64,000 bases of DNA from Gnetum montanum (lineage: Eukaryota > Streptophyta > Gnetopsida > Gnetales > Gnetaceae), in the NCBI GenBank assembly GCA_015680685.1, contig MNCI01008366.1:381730-445729 (forward strand), read 5' to 3'. The position numbers and the translations under genes were made by a program. This document shows positions 1 to 10,349 of the stretch, piece by piece. Numbering within the stretch: position 1 is the first letter of the stretch; each line of letters opens with the position of its first letter. The notes under the pieces are model-generated. The model was not told the origin of the DNA. It ran no database searches and saw nothing but the letters and a program-made list of their open reading frames with translations.

Positions 1-1983
1 GTTTACATCATTTGCAAAGATAATGTTCTCCGTGCCATCACTAATAACATCTATGAGTCAAGTAGGTTAGCTAGGTGGAAAGCAATGATTGCAGAGTTTG
101 ATCTACACTATGTCGTTCAATCTTCCACAAAAGGTCAAGCAATAGCCACGCAATTAATTATCTCACCGACACACGATCAAACAACAATAAACCCTGAATT
201 CCCAGATGAAAATGTTAACAGTATAGACACTGTACCCGATAATTATGAGGCAATTCTCTACTTTGATGGGGCCTCAACCTCTCGAGGAGGAAGTGCCGCA
301 GCTATTTTAATATACCCTTCTGGGGAAATCCAACCTTCTGCTTATCACTTAAACTTTCCTTGTACCAATAACATAGCAGAATACGAAGGTCTTCTCAGAG
401 GACTTCAAATAGCGCTAACTTCGGGAATCTCACGCCTTGTAGTTCGAGGTGATTCACAATTAGTTATTAATCAAGTCACTGAAGCCTACACATGCAAAGC
501 TCTCTATTTGCAACCGTATTGTGATTTGACTAAACACCTAGCGAGGCAACTAGTAGAAGTGGATATACAACACGTCCCTAGAAGCAAAAATACCGTTGCT
601 GATGCACTTGCCACACTTGCCTTAAACATGACACCTGAAATGTTTCATGCATTGCCTAGTTCTATAACCAGTTGTGCCGAACCTATAATTAACACTCTAA
701 ATGAAGTACCTATAGCATCTATTAGTACAACACACGCAATAGAATGGTATGATGACGTAAAAGAGTATCTTCTAAAAGGTGAACCTCCACAACACTTGAC
801 ACATGCTCAAAAGGACGCCATACGAAAACACTCTCGCCAATACGCATTAATAGGTGACACCTTGTGTCGTAAATCATATGAAGGTATTTTGCTAACATGT
901 GTTAGTAGCACTGATGGTCAAATAATTGTAGAACAAATCCATGAAGGAATTTGTCGAGGACACATAGCACCTAAAGCTATGGTAACAAAGATTAGGAGCT
1001 TAGGCTATTACTGGCCACATATGGAATACGACTGCATCTCCAAGGTTAGAACATGTGACATCTGCCAAAAGCATAGTAATCTGATACATGTGTCACCTAA
1101 CGAACTACATACCGCACAAATCACATGGCCATTCCAAAAATGGGGTTTAGATTTAATTGGACCAATAACACTGTCATCTTCAGCAGGTTATAGCTTCATT
1201 GTCACTGCAACTGAATATTTCACAAAATGGGTGGAAGCTATCCCTCTTAGGAAGACCACGTCAAAACACGTTTGCACCTTTATAATGGAAAATATTATAA
1301 CCCGTTTTGGTGTTCCAATGACCATCGTTACCGATAATGGGCCACAATTCAGCAGCGCAGATACCAAAAGTTTTTGTGAAAGTCTAGGCATTAAACATGC
1401 ATTTTCATCACCTTACTACCCACAGAGTAATGGTCAAGCGGAGGCTACAAATAAAACTTTCATCATGATACTCAAAAAGATGCTGAATCAGAGCAAAAAA
1501 CGATGGCATGAACAATTGGTCTATACATTATGGGCTTATAGGACGACACATCAAACATCCACAGGTAAAACTCCATATAGTCTTGTATACAGATCTGAAG
1601 CTGTTTTACCTTTAGAATTGTAGGTTCCCTCATTGCGGATAACTCTCTCCAGTCTCCTTGATGAAAGTCAAAACAATGAATTACGCATTGCTGACCTCGA
1701 CACAGTAGAGGAGGAACGTATACGAACTCTTGCTCAAATTGAATGGTACCAAAAATAGCAGAGACAAAGGCACAAGCACGATCTCCACAAACGCCCGATT
1801 AAAGAAGGAGATCTAGTCCTTAAGGCCGCCCGAGAACATCCAAGTAAATTCTCAGCCAACTGGGAAGGGCCTTATTTAGTCGCCAAGGCATACAACAATG
1901 GAGCATTCAAACTTGCTGACATGGACGGAAATGAGTTTGCCAATCCTACAAACCACATGTACTTGAAGAGGTACTACATCTGA
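1..1983 (+). pseudogene. Ty3/gypsy Tat-type pol, 3' part (RNase H, second RNase H, integrase)
   Basis: The reading frame is open from base 1, so the reverse transcriptase lies outside the window. Bases 1-150 match the end of the first RNase H (motif SSRLARWKAMIAEFD). About 250-630 is a second, archaeal-type RNase H (YFDGAS, NNIAEYEGLL, RGDSQLV, NTVADALA), a hallmark of the Tat/Ogre lineage. About 930-1075 is the integrase zinc finger (His pair, then CDIC). About 1140-1480 is the integrase core, with Asp in WGLDLIGP, Asp in TDNGPQF and Glu in GQAEATNK. About 1860-1980 is the C-terminal GPY/F-like module (NWEGPYLV) before the TGA at 1981. Two in-frame TAG stops (1621 and 1756) break it, but I see no frameshift over the 1983 bases. 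It is a dead but lightly decayed copy. Confidence 0.93.
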
Positions 1984-4779
1984 CAAACTTGAGGTACGTC
2001 ACAGTCCTAGATCATGACTTAAAACTGATACCACAGAGTTCTGTCCGGTATGACACTAAACTACTACATCCGTTCGCCATGACATGAAACGAGCATCCAG
2101 AGTCCAGTAAGACTATAAACTAGTGACATCATTGATGACCAGGCAAAATTTGAAAAGATCTGTTGTTGTAGTTGGTTATTCCTGTTCCACAGAGACTTGT
2201 TGTATGATTCATCCCATGGGGCCTAATGAAACTAATGTTGTTCATGATCCTGTTTGCTTTGAAAGTTGCACGTGGTGACTCCATCTCCTTGTTTAAAGTG
2301 TTTACCTGATTGTTTCATCTGTGGTTTTCTTGTCTTCTTGGAGTTGTGTTTGCAGGATGACACTTCTGAGGCGTTCGTGCATAGATGCACTTCATCATGA
2401 TGACAAGGTATCACATTTTTCCTGACGCACGCGATTAGTTTAATCAATCCATTCATAAGTACATTCCTGACTCCCGATGCATCCCCTATTTCCCAATCAT
2501 GCTCCCCTTAGCCTATTCAATTACACCCCCTGATACATTTTGCTAACTTCAAAACTCTTGATATATTGTTGCACACTGTAACTCTCTAAGTAGTTGCAAC
2601 GCAAAACACAGTACAGAATACATGATGCAAAATGCAAGTGCTCATACACAAATATAAGCACGGCACAAAAAAAAAGCAAGCTCTTTCTAAAAAACAAAAA
2701 AGGGTCAAAGAGCAAAATGCACGGAAAAGGTCTTCAAGACTCCGTTGACATCATAAACAAAAGACTATTGGCCACTATCATACAAACCCCAGGCGAGAAG
2801 GCAATTGTCTTGAAAAACAGTTACACTTGTGTCTCAAAGAGACCATGTTGCACATCATTGCGTGGCTTTGGCTATTTACAACGGGCCCCACAAATACTCT
2901 ATAAAAGTCCCGTTTCTCCAAAGAACGCACCTCCTATGTCTTGGTTCCGAGTCTGCTAAAAACCTGGGAGTTGACAAGGACCAATGACATAACTTGTGCA
3001 CAAGAGAGCATTCCTCTCCCACAAATCCCAGCAGCAATCATAACCCTTAACCTTCTAGCTTCCACGATTGCAACTGATTTCCTTGCATCTTGAACCCCAT
3101 CCCCTCAATCCCATGTACTTTTGAAAATGATGCGATGATATCCAGCCAAAGGCTAATGGTTAATGTTTGATGCTTTGTTGCTCATGGTGTTTTGTACTTC
3201 TTTGTCGACGCCTCTTGGGTGAATTCCTCCAGACGTCAACAAAGAGGGGCCAATGAAACACCACTGATTTCAGCTTAGCAGTTTAATGGAAAATGATTCA
3301 AGCCCTTTCAAGCATTCGGAAAATTATCCTGATTATATAAGTGGATGGTTTGCATGTGTTGTTATAAATATAAAATGACTAAAGATTTCCTATGGCAGTT
3401 CAAAGGCACAAATTATCCACCATTTTTGAACCATGACAAAAATCACTAGAGTAGCAGCATTGAAAATAAATAAATAAATAAAATTTTTCCTACGAAGTAG
3501 CAGCAGCATGAGCGAGTTAAAATCAACCATGAACAAAGGAAAAAGGCCGTTGCAGGTGCATGTTTGAGCAAGAACTGGATTAATGGCAAACTCATCCAGA
3601 CACAAGACACGCCTTGGCATTGCTTCACGTTAAAGACGTGAGAGATAACTCGCAACTCCACTCTTCATTTGATGATGTTGACCGATTCAGGTGGACTTCA
3701 AGACTGGGGTCACCCGCCTAAGTCAGGAAGCCCACATTAACGCAGAACCGGCGGTCATGTTGTGTGAGTCTACTTCTTTGTTTCTTTGATGAAGACAAAC
3801 ATAGATGCCCACGCCGCAACCACCACATGGCGTTGGATCACGCTCTACAATTGCACCAAGTAGCACAACGAAATTAGGAAGCCGTGAAAATATTTTGAGC
3901 GCTCTATGGAGAAGCATCTTCATAGCCTGGAGGTATGCACTCAGAAAAGAAAATTGGGAGAGTAAAAATCACTGCTCCCGCTACCGCTGCTTGCTGTACT
4001 ACCACCCTTCTGACACTACTGCTGTCACCGACGACAAGAGCTCTTCCTCCGCTTTCTGTCGCTGCTGCCACCTAGCTTTTCTGTCTACCGCATCCCCTGT
4101 TGACTCCCGCACTGCCTGCCACCGTGCTGCCTCTGTGCTCCCGCTGACTCCCGCGCTGCCTGCCACATCGTCGTCTCTTGCACCTGCCGCGTCACTGTCT
4201 CCTGTCCACCGCATTGCTGATTTTTGTCGTCGCTCCTCCTGTGCTCGTCGCGTCCCTGTCTCCTGCTGTCACCGCCCCTCTGTCTGGTCTGCCGTGTTAT
4301 CTCCTCCACTGCCACTGCCTGCATCGCTGATCTTGCACTGTCTCTACCGCATTGCATGTTCCACGGCCGCAATGACACTGAAACTTAGGGTTCGAAATCA
4401 AATCTTTGGCTGATGGCAACAGCAACAAGAAAATATGTTGATCCATATCGCTGGGGTTTCACCGTTGTGCTCGCCCACGAAGCGTTCGCGCAGAGGCAGC
4501 CTCTGAAAGCAGTGTTTTGCAGAGGACGGTTGTAGAAGACCCGATCCAGAAACTTTGGAGCAGAGATTACAAGAAAAAAATGTAGTTTTGTCTCGAACGT
4601 GGAATTTGTTCTAATTCTGAAAGGTTTGTCCAAGGACATGGGGTGATTGATTTCGTCCAAGAAGGATGAGCTGAACTAGCTTCTGCAATTTAGATTGAAT
4701 ACTTTTTCGATGGTGGCAAAAGATGTCGGAGCCAAAGCTAATCTTTCCAAATTATCTTTTTAAATTTTCTTTAAATTTT
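1984..4779. other. Non-coding stretch downstream of the Tat pol
   Basis: This probably includes the 3' untranslated part and perhaps the 3' LTR of the Tat-type element, but the partner LTR is outside the window, so no boundary can be fixed. A TATA-like CTATAAAAG lies at 2899-2907. About 3960-4400 is unusually C-rich and CpG-rich, built from CTGCC/CCGC-type simple sequence. The forward frame open across it (3805-4413) gives a low-complexity Ser/Ala/Pro/Cys/Arg protein that I do not regard as a gene. Confidence 0.4.
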
Positions 4780-5640
4780 TATCACTCAAGGGCTTGTATT
4801 TCTAAATTATTTGTATTTTTATGGGTTGGAATGACCCATAAGTTGTAAAATACATTGAATCTGGTCAAGGAAGGCAAATTGCCAACACATATCCAACTCA
4901 TGTACAACTTACCAGCATAGATACATTGAACCTGGTCAAAGCAAACCCTAACCAAAACCCTAGCCCAACCCTATAAATACCCTACCAATTCACACAAATT
5001 GGAAGGGGGGGAGGAGACAAAGAGAAGCAAAGTAAAAGCAGCAAGAAGGAGAAGAAAATTGGAAGAGGCAAAGATTGGAGAAATTGGCGATTCCGAAGGA
5101 GGAAAGAACTTGCAATCCTTGGGAGCTCAGCACATCCGATTTTTGGCTTCGAAGTTCTTCTCACATCGTCGCATCATCGTGTCATATCTTTCCGGGGCTA
5201 GGCGTTTGACTTGCCATTCACACTTGTGCAACTACGCTTTGACCGGTGCACATTTTTTAAAAAATAATACAATACAGTTTCATCATTGCCTCCTATTTAC
5301 ATTATTTACTTTGGTTTATGCTTTGTTTACAATATAATTCTATTCACGTACGCTTTATTTACATTTCGTATTATTGTTTACATTTCGTTTACATCCTGTT
5401 TACGATAACCCCAGCGTTAGCCGTAGTTTATGCTCGGGGAAGTCCTTGGTTGATTTGCATGCAAACCATCCAAGGCACTCTGCCTTCGTTCCCTTTTCCA
5501 GCTTGCCCTCAAGCGAAGGCAGGGTCAGCTGTGGCTACCCGATGATCTCTCGGTGTTTGTTTTCCATCCAACCTTACACCGACGATTTAGGACAGTACAA
5601 CAATCATGCAATTTCAAGGTAGATTATGATTTAGTACAGG
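4780..5640 (+). promoter_or_regulatory. LTR-like promoter region with telo-box motifs and TATA box
   Basis: A strong TATA element, CTATAAATAC, is at 4971-4980. Just upstream are a telo-box AAACCCTAA (4943-4951) and further AACCCTA-like motifs. A 19-base direct repeat (ATACATTGAA-CTGGTCAA type) lies at 4850-4868 and 4921-4939. Downstream is a purine-rich leader, then a T-rich tract with repeated GTTTACAT-type words (about 5290-5410), which resembles the U5 of plant LTRs. No coding capacity is recognised. It could be part of the 3' LTR of the Tat-type element or an unrelated solo LTR. Without a second copy the ends cannot be set. Confidence 0.35.
5444..5475. repeat. 32-bp imperfect palindrome
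   Basis: The arms CCTTGG and CCAAGG enclose a near-palindromic core centred on TGCATGCA. A second short stem (CTGCCTTCG paired with CGAAGGCAG) follows within about 45 bases. Function unknown; it could be part of LTR U5 secondary structure. Confidence 0.6.
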
Positions 5641-6385
5641 CTGGACTTCCATCATCTTAGCATCCAATTCTTAAAGAGGCTCCAAATGCTGTAAAAAATC
5701 TAGAGTAACTCTTAAGAGAGTTGGAAAGTACAACATGTTATGCTCACCATCTAGACACTTGTGCACATTTCCTTCAAATTGATAATGATCAATTTCAGGT
5801 AATATATATATTTTTCTCTCTTTTCTCCTTTTGGTTTGTTGATTTATTCATAACTCATAATTTAAATTTTGTTTCTATAGAGAAAGGAAAAGGAATGACA
5901 AAGAGACATGGATGATCGATCAATACAAGTGGAAATATTGAAGACTCAACTTCAAAGAAAAGAGAAATCAGTAGCTACAGCGAGACGTGCGATCAAATAT
6001 ATCAAATGTAGTAGCATCTACTTTGTTAAGCACGTGCAATCGAATATATCAAATAGCTATGTGATGGACTAGTTGGATGTAAAGCAGTGCTTAACAAAGT
6101 AGATGCTACTACTGAAGAGAGAGAATCCCAATTGAAAATAGTTATAGATCTTCTTGAATCATTTGGTAGTAACAAATAATTATAGTTGCCCCTTTTCTTT
6201 ATTTTCCCATTCTACCCCCTTTTTTCTTTAACAATGTATTTCCTCTTCATTTCTTTTGATAATAAAATAAAATAATATTTTTCTGCATGTTATTTTTCTT
6301 AAATGCACTTGTGTTTTATGATAATAATAAAATAAGGTTTTTCTTTCATTTTGGTTCTTGAATTGTGGTTTGCTTCGTTACCAAA
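5641..6385. other. Unassigned AT-rich stretch with a long inverted repeat
   Basis: No gene is recognised. A GT...AG pair (after 5798; ending near 5879) could mark an old intron, but the flanking frames hit stops quickly. The notable structure is the 26-bp inverted repeat at 6008-6112, listed separately. The 3' part (about 6180-6380) is T-rich and AATAAA-rich. Confidence 0.4.
6008..6112. repeat. Perfect 26-bp inverted repeat with 53-base loop
   Basis: Arm 1 (6008-6033) is the exact reverse complement of arm 2 (6087-6112). The loop also carries a diverged direct copy of the sequence upstream of arm 1: the word ATATATCAAA follows a CGTGC-type motif at about 5985-6008 and again at 6031-6054. The locus therefore combines direct and inverted duplication. 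Possible sources are template switching during repair, a foldback transposon remnant or a small-RNA hairpin. No family is recognised. Confidence 0.85.
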
Positions 6386-6899
6386 TGTGACATCCCATTC
6401 CCGGATGTCATAAAAATACAAACACCTAATTTATTATATTCATCATGAATAACATATCGAAAAGATTATAAACACTTAAATAATGAATTAATTAACAAAT
6501 AAATAATTGATACTAAAGAATTAGACAAGGAAAGAAAAATGGAAAAATTGTATTAATGGAAAACAGTACTGTAACGCCCTTTTGGGTTATCTTCCTATGC
6601 CACTTAAGCCTTAAAGGCAATCCAGCACTGCCACCACGGTTAGGCCTATAACCTGGCTAGAAGGGTGGGCTAGTCCCCTTCCTGTCTCGCTTCTCCTGGC
6701 TCATGTTACTCGCCTCTCCAGGCTCCACAACTCCATGCCAGCACAACCTCTAACCCCGGCCTTAAATAGCATAGGTCAAACCCTTTCCCAAGGGATACAT
6801 GAATAGTCATAACTCCTCATAATGAGGTACCCATTCATTAGAAGGTTAATTACATTGTTTACAATTGTTTCCACCCATAACAAAGGATGAGACATTACA
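6386..6899. mobile_element. Possible solo LTR or LTR fragment
   Basis: The block begins TGTGACATCCCATTCC and ends ATGAGACATTACA, so it starts TG, ends CA and its ends are roughly inverted. It interrupts the sequence upstream of the element C coding relic. I could not find a matching target-site duplication (CCAAA on the left, AAAAC on the right), so the boundaries are tentative and it may simply be part of an older element. Confidence 0.3.
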
Positions 6900-7192
6900 A
6901 AAACAGTGCTATGAAGTGGACCACAAAGACTTTGGTGTGCTCACAATGGTAGAACATGCTTATTTTAAAATCACACCCTTTCACCTAAACCAAATGGTGA
7001 TGCTTAGCAAGATCACAACTTTTTTTGCTCATGTGTGTGTTGCTTTGATCGAAAGATTCCCCATCAACCTTCCATAACTAATTTATCTTGAGATAGAGAA
7101 ATGCTTCAAGAAGAATGAACATGGAAGGAAGGCACTTCCCTTCTCATGCCTTATCAGAAAATTGTGCAAGAGGGAAGGCATAGCTCGCTACA
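6865..7192 (+). pseudogene. Element C, first part of gag-like/plant transposon-domain protein
   Basis: Element C is in forward orientation. This relic encodes fragments such as AYFKITPFHLNQ, ALIERFPINLP and, in another frame, LPFSCLIRKLC. The same blocks occur in order in element H on the minus strand (YFKIGIYHLF, then LPFPYLIRKLC). The LPFP-LI-LC motif and the upstream VSVTYS...ALNIPN motif seen in H resemble the putative plant transposon protein domain (Pfam PF20167 type), assigned from memory. Element A is inserted at 7192/7193, so the protein resumes at 14522. Frameshifts and stops make it non-functional. Confidence 0.6.
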
Positions 7193-8149
7193 TGATGAGC
7201 AGGGAGGCATCCCTATGCCCAATTATATAAATCATAGAGCATTCACGCACAATCCAGTCGAATTTCATGGACTTTATGGTTTCCAGTGCACTAGTATTCT
7301 AAGTAGTGAACCTTGCCCTAAGGTCATTCGTTGTCTTCCCAATTACACTTGTGAAGCACATGGTATGGTTAAGTGTAATTGAGGCATATGATTTTTATAG
7401 TTTTATGTTTTATAGCCTTGGTGCTTGAATAGAGATAAAGACAAGGTAATTTAATGGCTAATTCAATGTAACTAACCTACTAGCCTCTAACTAATCCTAA
7501 CATAAGTATTTGATCCCACTTTCCATACATGTCTTGAACCCATGTATCCACTCCTAGGTTACCAAGCACTATCCTACTGGGCATACCAAGCAATAATGCT
7601 ACTAGGATTACCAAACGAATACATGTTATGCTTAAAGTGGTCATACTTATGTATTTAATCTATCTAGCTTATGTTGCTTAATTATCTTAATTAGCTTAAT
7701 TATTGGAAAATATTGAATAAGTAATTGAAAACATTAAATGCATAAATGAAATATTTAATCTATCTAGAATGCTACAAGGTTTATTAGAAAGCTCATCTTT
7801 ATTGCCGCACACACTCTTGTGCTCAGGTACAACAATGCTCAAATAAAGATCCATACACTTAATGACTCTTGTTGCAGGCAATCAGGAAAAATATTCTAAC
7901 TTTTGAATAGACAAGATGTAAGAGCTCTGCTACTACTATGAGAATTGATGTCATAAATGCAACTGGTGGCTCGTATTTATAGACCGAAATAGAGCCCTAT
8001 GTTGACAGGGCCTTATCAATGGTGCCTAGTCAACAGGGCCTTGTCGATGCAACAAACTGCATTGATGGGGCCTCGTTGATGAGGCCTAGTCAATGAGACC
8101 CCATCAATACAGATAGGGGCAAGTCGATGTGACAAACCGAAACTCATCA
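7193..8149 (-). repeat. Element A 3' LTR
   Basis: On the plus strand it starts TGATGAGC and ends CTCATCA. A TATA element, TATAAATAC on the minus strand, lies near 7971-7982. Three copies of a roughly 20-base word around TTACCAAGC are at about 7551-7620. The U3 part (about 7990-8125) is built from repeated GGGCCT(T/C)GTC-like words. It aligns across its length with 13583-14516. Confidence 0.88.
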
Positions 8150-8163
8150 TACCCCCATGACTA
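8150..8163 (-). promoter_or_regulatory. Element A polypurine tract
   Basis: On the minus strand the sequence GTCATGGGGGTA directly abuts the start of the 3' LTR, as expected for the primer of plus-strand DNA synthesis. The same tract is found at elements B (18366) and H (60856). Confidence 0.75.
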
Positions 8164-10349
8164 AATGAAAACTTGTCTTCAAGTTCTTTACAAAATTGGG
8201 AAGGTATAGAATTATTAACTAACTTTGACATAACATAACAAAACAAGAAAAAATGGACATAACAACTAAGTGCCCAATGTATGGATTAACACATTACAAA
8301 AATTGCGGTGTTCATGACACAAAATTGAACACCATGACATGGTTCTTCAAAACTGGACAGCACGTTCTTTGATGGCATGAAGTTGATGGAGAAGGTTAAA
8401 CAATCCTAGGCAGTGGTGGCTCCTAAGGTTCTGAGGGACCTTCACAGGCTTTAGCCACATGTGGTGGCAAAGGTGACTATGGTTGTCTTGCTACTACTGC
8501 TACTTCAAGTGGAAGGTGAAAAGCATCCAATGACGCCTTCATTTTCTCTTCTTTACTCCTGGGATTATTCACGATCCATGCAACTTCGCCAATGTGGGTT
8601 AAGGTCAGAACATGAGAGTGCAAGAAGCACAGAGTGATGTGCACAACGTAATATGCAAAAGATAGGATTGTAACAATGCCTAAGGTAAGGAACTTAACTA
8701 ACCAAATTAAGAGATATGCAAGTGGGTCCTCCCCATAGCAAGCATCTACCCTTGTTACCCTTGCATAACCCCAACTAAGAAGTCTGTGGGCCCCATAGTT
8801 GATTAATGGTTATGAAAAGTTAAGGACCAACCAAAAAGAATCTATCCAAGAATTCCAACACGTCAAACTAAGATATTGAGCAGAACATAAAAATTGGTAG
8901 TGAGGTGAGTTATGGTAGCATAGATGGATGACTGAGAAGGTGAGATGAAATCCCAAATTGAGGTCATAAGAAGTCCCCTATGGAATGTGTATTTAACATG
9001 ATCTAAGAATATCCATCCATAGTCCAGACCAAAACCAGCCTCTTTCAATGACTTTGCATCACCACTTCAAAACCGATCGACCCACTCAAGACACAAGAGT
9101 GCTCCCTAAAAACAACAACCATTCAAAAAAGAGAAAAAAAGAGTAGGAAGTAAGAGAAAGAAAGGGACTTAGTTCGAGGAGACCTTTAGGCGTGGGTCCA
9201 TGTCTTTCTAGTCCCATAACCAATGCTTGTAGCCCATGTATTTGTCTAAGAGATGTGCTTTGAATTCCCATCATGTTTTTTTTTTTTTTTTTTGTGAAAT
9301 GGGAACCACACCATGTAAAGACTTGTTCATTTATTGTGTCCAAGGGGTGTGCTTTAAATTCTCAATCTTTTTTTTTGGATAGGAACCACACCATGCAAAG
9401 ACTTTATTTATCTTCCTATTAGTGGTTGGGATGGAGCAGTAAGAAGTTTATGAAAAACACCCAAGCACTTAAGTAAGTAGAAGAGTACAAGGCGTGTTGA
9501 GTCCCCTTGAAGTCACACCTTCTACAAACTTTTGAATCTTTCCAAATTTCGGAACTACCAAGGTCACTAATTGATTAAAATTTTTGTTAATGGTAGGGAC
9601 CTCAAACTCCCAAAACAAGGAGAACCATAGAGTTTATTAGGCGGGTGGATAACATGGACTCACTGCTTATTCCATGAAAAATAAACAATGTCATAATTAT
9701 CAAACATCATAATTCAAAAATAGAAACCACACATTGACAATCATAACATTAAGCATAAACCATCATTAGTAAACAACAATATTGGCACTGTGTCCTATAG
9801 CAATAAAGCACTTTTATTAGCAAAAATAATGAAAAGTCACACTTAAAAAAAAACAAAGTAAAATATATAAGAAAGTGTAAAATAATCAAGAAAAGTTCAA
9901 AGGTACTAACGATGATGCAAATTTGGGAAAATTTTGAAAATAAAAAATTTGTAAAATAAATAACTTATAAAATCAAAAATGTGAAAAAAAAAATAAAAAG
10001 TAGAAAAACTAAGAAGCCATCTGGATTGTTAGCACGAATGGCTATCTCCCCCATGATTGAGTTGGAAGGAGGAGATCCAAAAAATGGACGTGGTTGTCTA
10101 TCCGTTGAGGTGGTAATTACACTAGATGGTCTTGGTTCTAGGAAATTTTTTACTTATTGGATGTTGACCAACTACTTTTTATCTAGGCTTTTAGGCTTGT
10201 AAATTAACATGACCCTAGAGAAAAAGGTTTGATCAATTACATAAGGTCCCTTCCACAATGTTTGGAATTTTTTCTTCTGGGGTACATGTGTGGGGTCCTA
10301 ATAGAAAACATTATCACCTAGTTAAAATGTTACTTTCTATATTTTGAGG
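8164..10349 (-). other. Element A non-coding internal region
   Basis: About 2.2 kb between the end of the protease frame and the 3' polypurine tract holds no recognisable protein on either strand. Blocks near 8715-8790, 9170-9420 and 10045-10075 are conserved in elements B and E, so the region was maintained in the family. A tandem duplication of about 94 bases (9243-9336 and 9337-about 9430) with long T-runs is specific to A. A second polypurine-like site, CATGGGGGAGAT on the minus strand, lies at about 10043-10056, just past the coding end. Confidence 0.7.

Noticed and set aside
3805-4413. 202-codon forward frame in C-rich DNA
   Set aside because: Low-complexity Ser/Ala/Pro/Cys composition from simple CTGCC-type sequence, open in several frames on both strands, no domain.
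6008-6112. A microRNA precursor
   Set aside because: Perfect pairing of 26 bases with a 53-base loop and no family match is not enough. Plain inverted duplication explains it as well.
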